Below are positions 6,894 to 8,600 of a stretch of 8,600 nt of DNA, piece by piece; the stretch's first letter is position 1; each line of letters opens with the position of its first letter. The stretch is from Bacteroidota bacterium (lineage in GTDB: Bacteria; Bacteroidota; Bacteroidia; Chitinophagales; Chitinophagaceae): the NCBI GenBank assembly GCA_023423285.1, contig JAFAFV010000233.1, positions 1 through 8,600 of the forward strand, given 5' to 3'. The notes below the pieces were generated by a model. That model saw nothing but the letters and a program-made list of their open reading frames with translations, ran no database searches and was not told the DNA's origin. Both the position numbers and the translations under genes were made by a program.

Positions 6894-8336
6894 TTACAAT
6901 TTTTGTATCTTATATTTTATACCTTCTTTTTGCAATTTTAGCCCGTTCATCCTGCAAATGATCCCTAGCATGTTAATTGAAGCCCGGTTTGCCGGCACCT
7001 GCCCCGTAAAGTATTTTGCTGAAAGTTCATTTTCATCATAGCTTATCTCATAGCCGCTCAACCGGCTGATTGTTTTTACAATATTCTTCAATGTTGTATT
7101 CTTGAAAAACACAATGCCTTCCTGTTCAACAATACATTCCTGAACGGGCGGAGCCACATAAGGAATATCATTCAGCAATTGGTTATGGTGAGTAGTTACA
7201 GGCAGCTTTTTATTTTTAAATGTGTGTGCCAGGCGAGAGCTTTCAGGCACTGAAAACAGATTTGGCATTTCCCGTTGTTTATCTTCCTTTTCAACTTTTG
7301 CATCTTTTAGGATCTTTACAACGCCATCGGCTTCCACTGCTTTTAAACTATTCATTACAGTAATGAGTTTTAGGATGGCCTCAGGTGAATCTCCGGGTTG
7401 AAAACGGCCGGTAAAATAGGCGCCTTCCATATCGGCTGGGTTGAACTCTATCCTGGTTGGATAAATGTTTTCCAAAGCGGCCAGTACATCTTCAAGCGGC
7501 ACTTTTTCAAACTGCAGCGCAACGGCATTCACTGTAGTTTCTATTTCGGACGCTGGCTTTTCATCAGCTTTTTTCGCGATCACCTTGGTTTTGGGCAGTA
7601 TAAGTTGTACTACAAGTTGGTCAGTACGGTGGTTTATGAAACATTCCTGCCCGGGAAGTAAATAAGTATCTTTTATTGATGATGTAGAATCTACCGGTTT
7701 TACTACCACTTTTCCTTCGTACAGTTGAACACGCAAGTTACCCCTCCTGTGATCCACCAAAAAGCGAGTGCCAATAGCTGTTGTGGCAATTTTGCCTGAA
7801 TAAACCGTAAAGGGATGAAGCCGGTCGCGGGCCACATCAAACACAGCCTTGCCGCGCAGTTGCACGCGCCTGTTGGAGGCAAAATCAACCGGATATTCAA
7901 TACTTCCGCCTGGATAAAGTGTAATGGCAGAATGATCGGGCAATGTAATATGTTGTACTTGTAACGTATTATTAGTTATCCTTTTATCAGGCGCTGATTG
8001 ATGCGCTGCAGACTGTGGCACAGTGGGCAAAGGCGTGGTTTGATAAAACAATAAAGAGGCTAAAAATATAAGTGCAGCCACTGAAGCTGCAACGGCCAGG
8101 GTTCTTTTTAATATTACTGCCGGCCTTTGAATCGTTTTTGAAAGAATGTGTTTTCGCAGGCTTTCTTCCACGTCCGGATGCAGCGGTTTGTTATCATCAA
8201 TCCTGTCCCAATCGGTTTTGTCAAGCAGGCTATCCCACAACGCTGGATCTTCCTGCAAATAATGCATGGCCAGTTGCGCCTCTTCTGCAGTGCATTGGTT
8301 ATCAATAAATTTTTGTAGAAGTTCTATTTTCGTCAT
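6894..8336 (-). CDS. fecR-like: FecR-family anti-sigma factor with two tandem DUF4974-like modules
   Basis: This 480-residue inner-membrane anti-sigma factor should bind the ECF sigma factor encoded just upstream and release it on a periplasmic signal. I start at the ATG at 8334-8336; the longer alternative begins with TTG at 8369 and adds 11 residues that look unlike the family start (ELLQKFIDNQCTAEEAQ). Residues 1-78 are the cytoplasmic anti-sigma part. About 79-98 is one transmembrane helix. About 125-235 is the FecR domain (LPDHSAITLYPGGSIEYP, RGKAVFDVARD, HPFTVYSG, TAIGTRFLV, LYEGKVVVKP). About 271-344 is a DUF4974-type module. A charged linker (345-400) is followed by a second module of the same kind (402-480). 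Both modules contain YFTG and MN(S/G)LK. A single such module is the normal arrangement, and 480 residues is long for the family. It lies 63 bases after the sigma gene and 38 before susC. Family call is firm; the effect of the second module is unknown. Confidence 0.95.
   Translation of the reverse strand: MTKIELLQKFIDNQCTAEEAQLAMHYLQEDPALWDSLLDKTDWDRIDDNKPLHPDVEESLRKHILSKTIQRPAVILKRTLAVAASVAALIFLASLLFYQTTPLPTVPQSAAHQSAPDKRITNNTLQVQHITLPDHSAITLYPGGSIEYPVDFASNRRVQLRGKAVFDVARDRLHPFTVYSGKIATTAIGTRFLVDHRRGNLRVQLYEGKVVVKPVDSTSSIKDTYLLPGQECFINHRTDQLVVQLILPKTKVIAKKADEKPASEIETTVNAVALQFEKVPLEDVLAALENIYPTRIEFNPADMEGAYFTGRFQPGDSPEAILKLITVMNSLKAVEADGVVKILKDAKVEKEDKQREMPNLFSVPESSRLAHTFKNKKLPVTTHHNQLLNDIPYVAPPVQECIVEQEGIVFFKNTTLKNIVKTISRLSGYEISYDENELSAKYFTGQVPANRASINMLGIICRMNGLKLQKEGIKYKIQKL
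6897..7526 (-). other. Duplicated DUF4974/STN-like module within the anti-sigma factor
   Basis: Module 1 (residues about 271-344, bases 7305-7526) and module 2 (residues about 402-480, bases 6897-7133) align over their whole length. Each has a leading beta strand with FEK or FFK, a helix (PLEDVLAALENI against TLKNIVKTISRL), a strand (RIEF against EISY), the shared YFTG, a second helix, and a closing MN(S/G)LK plus strand (VVKIL against IKYKI). This is the secretin/TonB short-domain type fold expected of DUF4974. Apart from these anchors the two copies are quite diverged, so the duplication is not recent. Confidence 0.75.
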
Positions 8337-8344
8337 GCCAGCGC

Positions 8345-8369
8345 TTGTACCTGTAAGTACGTGGTACAA
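8345..8369 (-). promoter_or_regulatory. Inverted repeat in the leader of the fecR-like gene
   Basis: A perfect 7-base inverted repeat (TTGTACC at 8345-8351 and GGTACAA at 8363-8369) with an 11-base loop lies in the 63-base gap between the sigma and fecR genes. It ends 8 bases before the fecR ATG. In RNA it would form a small hairpin covering the region where a ribosome would dock. No good Shine-Dalgarno sequence is visible there apart from AGG at the edge of the 3' arm. It could tune fecR translation, be an operator, or be chance. It has no following U-run, so it is not a terminator. Confidence 0.35.
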
Positions 8370-8399
8370 AAGAGGATTCCCTACTTAGCAAATTTTTTT

Positions 8400-8600
8400 T
8401 TAGGCAGTAGTAATTAAAATGATGGCGATAGTACTCAATGAATTAAAGGCTTTGCGGAGCTGTGCCGTAGCTTTAAGCAGGTGGTTGTCAACGGTTTTGA
8501 CCGATATATTGAGGTATTCCGCTATTTCTTTATAGGAATAGCCGTAAATATGTTTGAGTTCAAAAACCTTTTTACGCTTTGGCGGCAGGTGGTTCAGCGC
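8400..8600 (-). CDS. ECF (sigma-70 family) RNA polymerase sigma factor, C-terminal 66 residues
   Basis: The gene runs in from the window edge and ends with TAA at 8400-8402, leaving 66 residues of region 4, which recognises the -35 promoter element. The visible part starts LNHLPPKRKKVFELKHIYGY and continues with the helix-turn-helix YKEIAEYLNISVKTVDNHL, the form typical of Bacteroidota ECF sigma factors that precede FecR genes. After the helices (ATAQLRKAF) the protein ends in a hydrophobic tail, STIAIILITTA. Region 2 (-10 recognition, core binding) lies outside the window, so completeness cannot be judged. Position directly before fecR indicates that the two form a sigma/anti-sigma pair controlling the downstream susC/susD operon; autoregulation is common for such pairs but is not shown here. 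Confidence 0.93.
   Translation of the reverse strand, partial: ALNHLPPKRKKVFELKHIYGYSYKEIAEYLNISVKTVDNHLLKATAQLRKAFNSLSTIAIILITTA

Noticed and set aside
6895..6907. Short dyad TACAA/TTGTA overlapping the fecR stop, considered as a terminator
   Set aside because: Only a 5-base AT-rich stem with no stable core and no following U-run; susC begins 38 bases after fecR, so read-through is expected.
8337..8369. N-terminal extension of the FecR protein by 11 residues from a TTG
   Set aside because: The ATG at 8334-8336 gives the usual FecR N-terminus, and the extension would begin inside the inverted repeat.
8371..8402. Possible Bacteroidota promoter (TAnnTTTG type) in the sigma-fecR gap
   Set aside because: The gap holds TTTG stretches but none preceded by the TA at the right spacing with an upstream TTG element; co-transcription with the sigma gene is simpler.

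Overview
The window is one co-directional gene cluster read entirely from the minus strand. It is a SusC/SusD-type outer-membrane uptake locus with its own extracytoplasmic-function (ECF) sigma factor and FecR-type anti-sigma factor. SusC/RagA and SusD/RagB proteins, three predicted lipoproteins, Bacteroidetes-style FecR architecture and weak Shine-Dalgarno signals all point to the phylum Bacteroidota. The gene order and protein style resemble soil or plant-associated Chitinophagaceae; that family placement is inference from style, not from a search.

In transcription order (high to low coordinates) the layout is: the C-terminal part of an ECF sigma factor (8400-8600, cut by the window edge); a FecR-like anti-sigma factor of 480 residues (6894-8336); a SusC TonB-dependent receptor of 1089 residues (3586-6855); a SusD lipoprotein of 586 residues (1803-3563); an endonuclease/exonuclease/phosphatase (EEP) fold lipoprotein of 299 residues (870-1769); and the first 286 residues of a lipoprotein made of repeated beta-rich modules (1-859, cut by the window edge). 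Gaps are 63, 38, 22, 33 and 10 bases, and I see no convincing terminator, so a single operon is likely. There is no gene-free stretch above 300 bases, no RNA gene, no mobile element and no CRISPR array.

The likely logic is as follows. A surface ligand is bound by SusD and perhaps by the repeat lipoprotein. It may be trimmed by the EEP enzyme and is then imported by SusC using TonB energy. The FecR protein would hold the sigma factor inactive until it receives a periplasmic signal. The substrate is not shown by the sequence. No glycoside hydrolase or polysaccharide lyase lies in the window; the only enzyme is an EEP hydrolase, a fold whose known members cut phosphoester bonds.

Two points stand out. 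The FecR protein carries two tandem copies of its C-terminal DUF4974/STN-like module. The adjacent SusC lacks the N-terminal STN signalling domain that usually receives or passes the signal in sigma/FecR-coupled receptors. Nothing here amounts to a clearly new system, but this rearranged signalling architecture and the EEP-centred cargo are worth a closer look.
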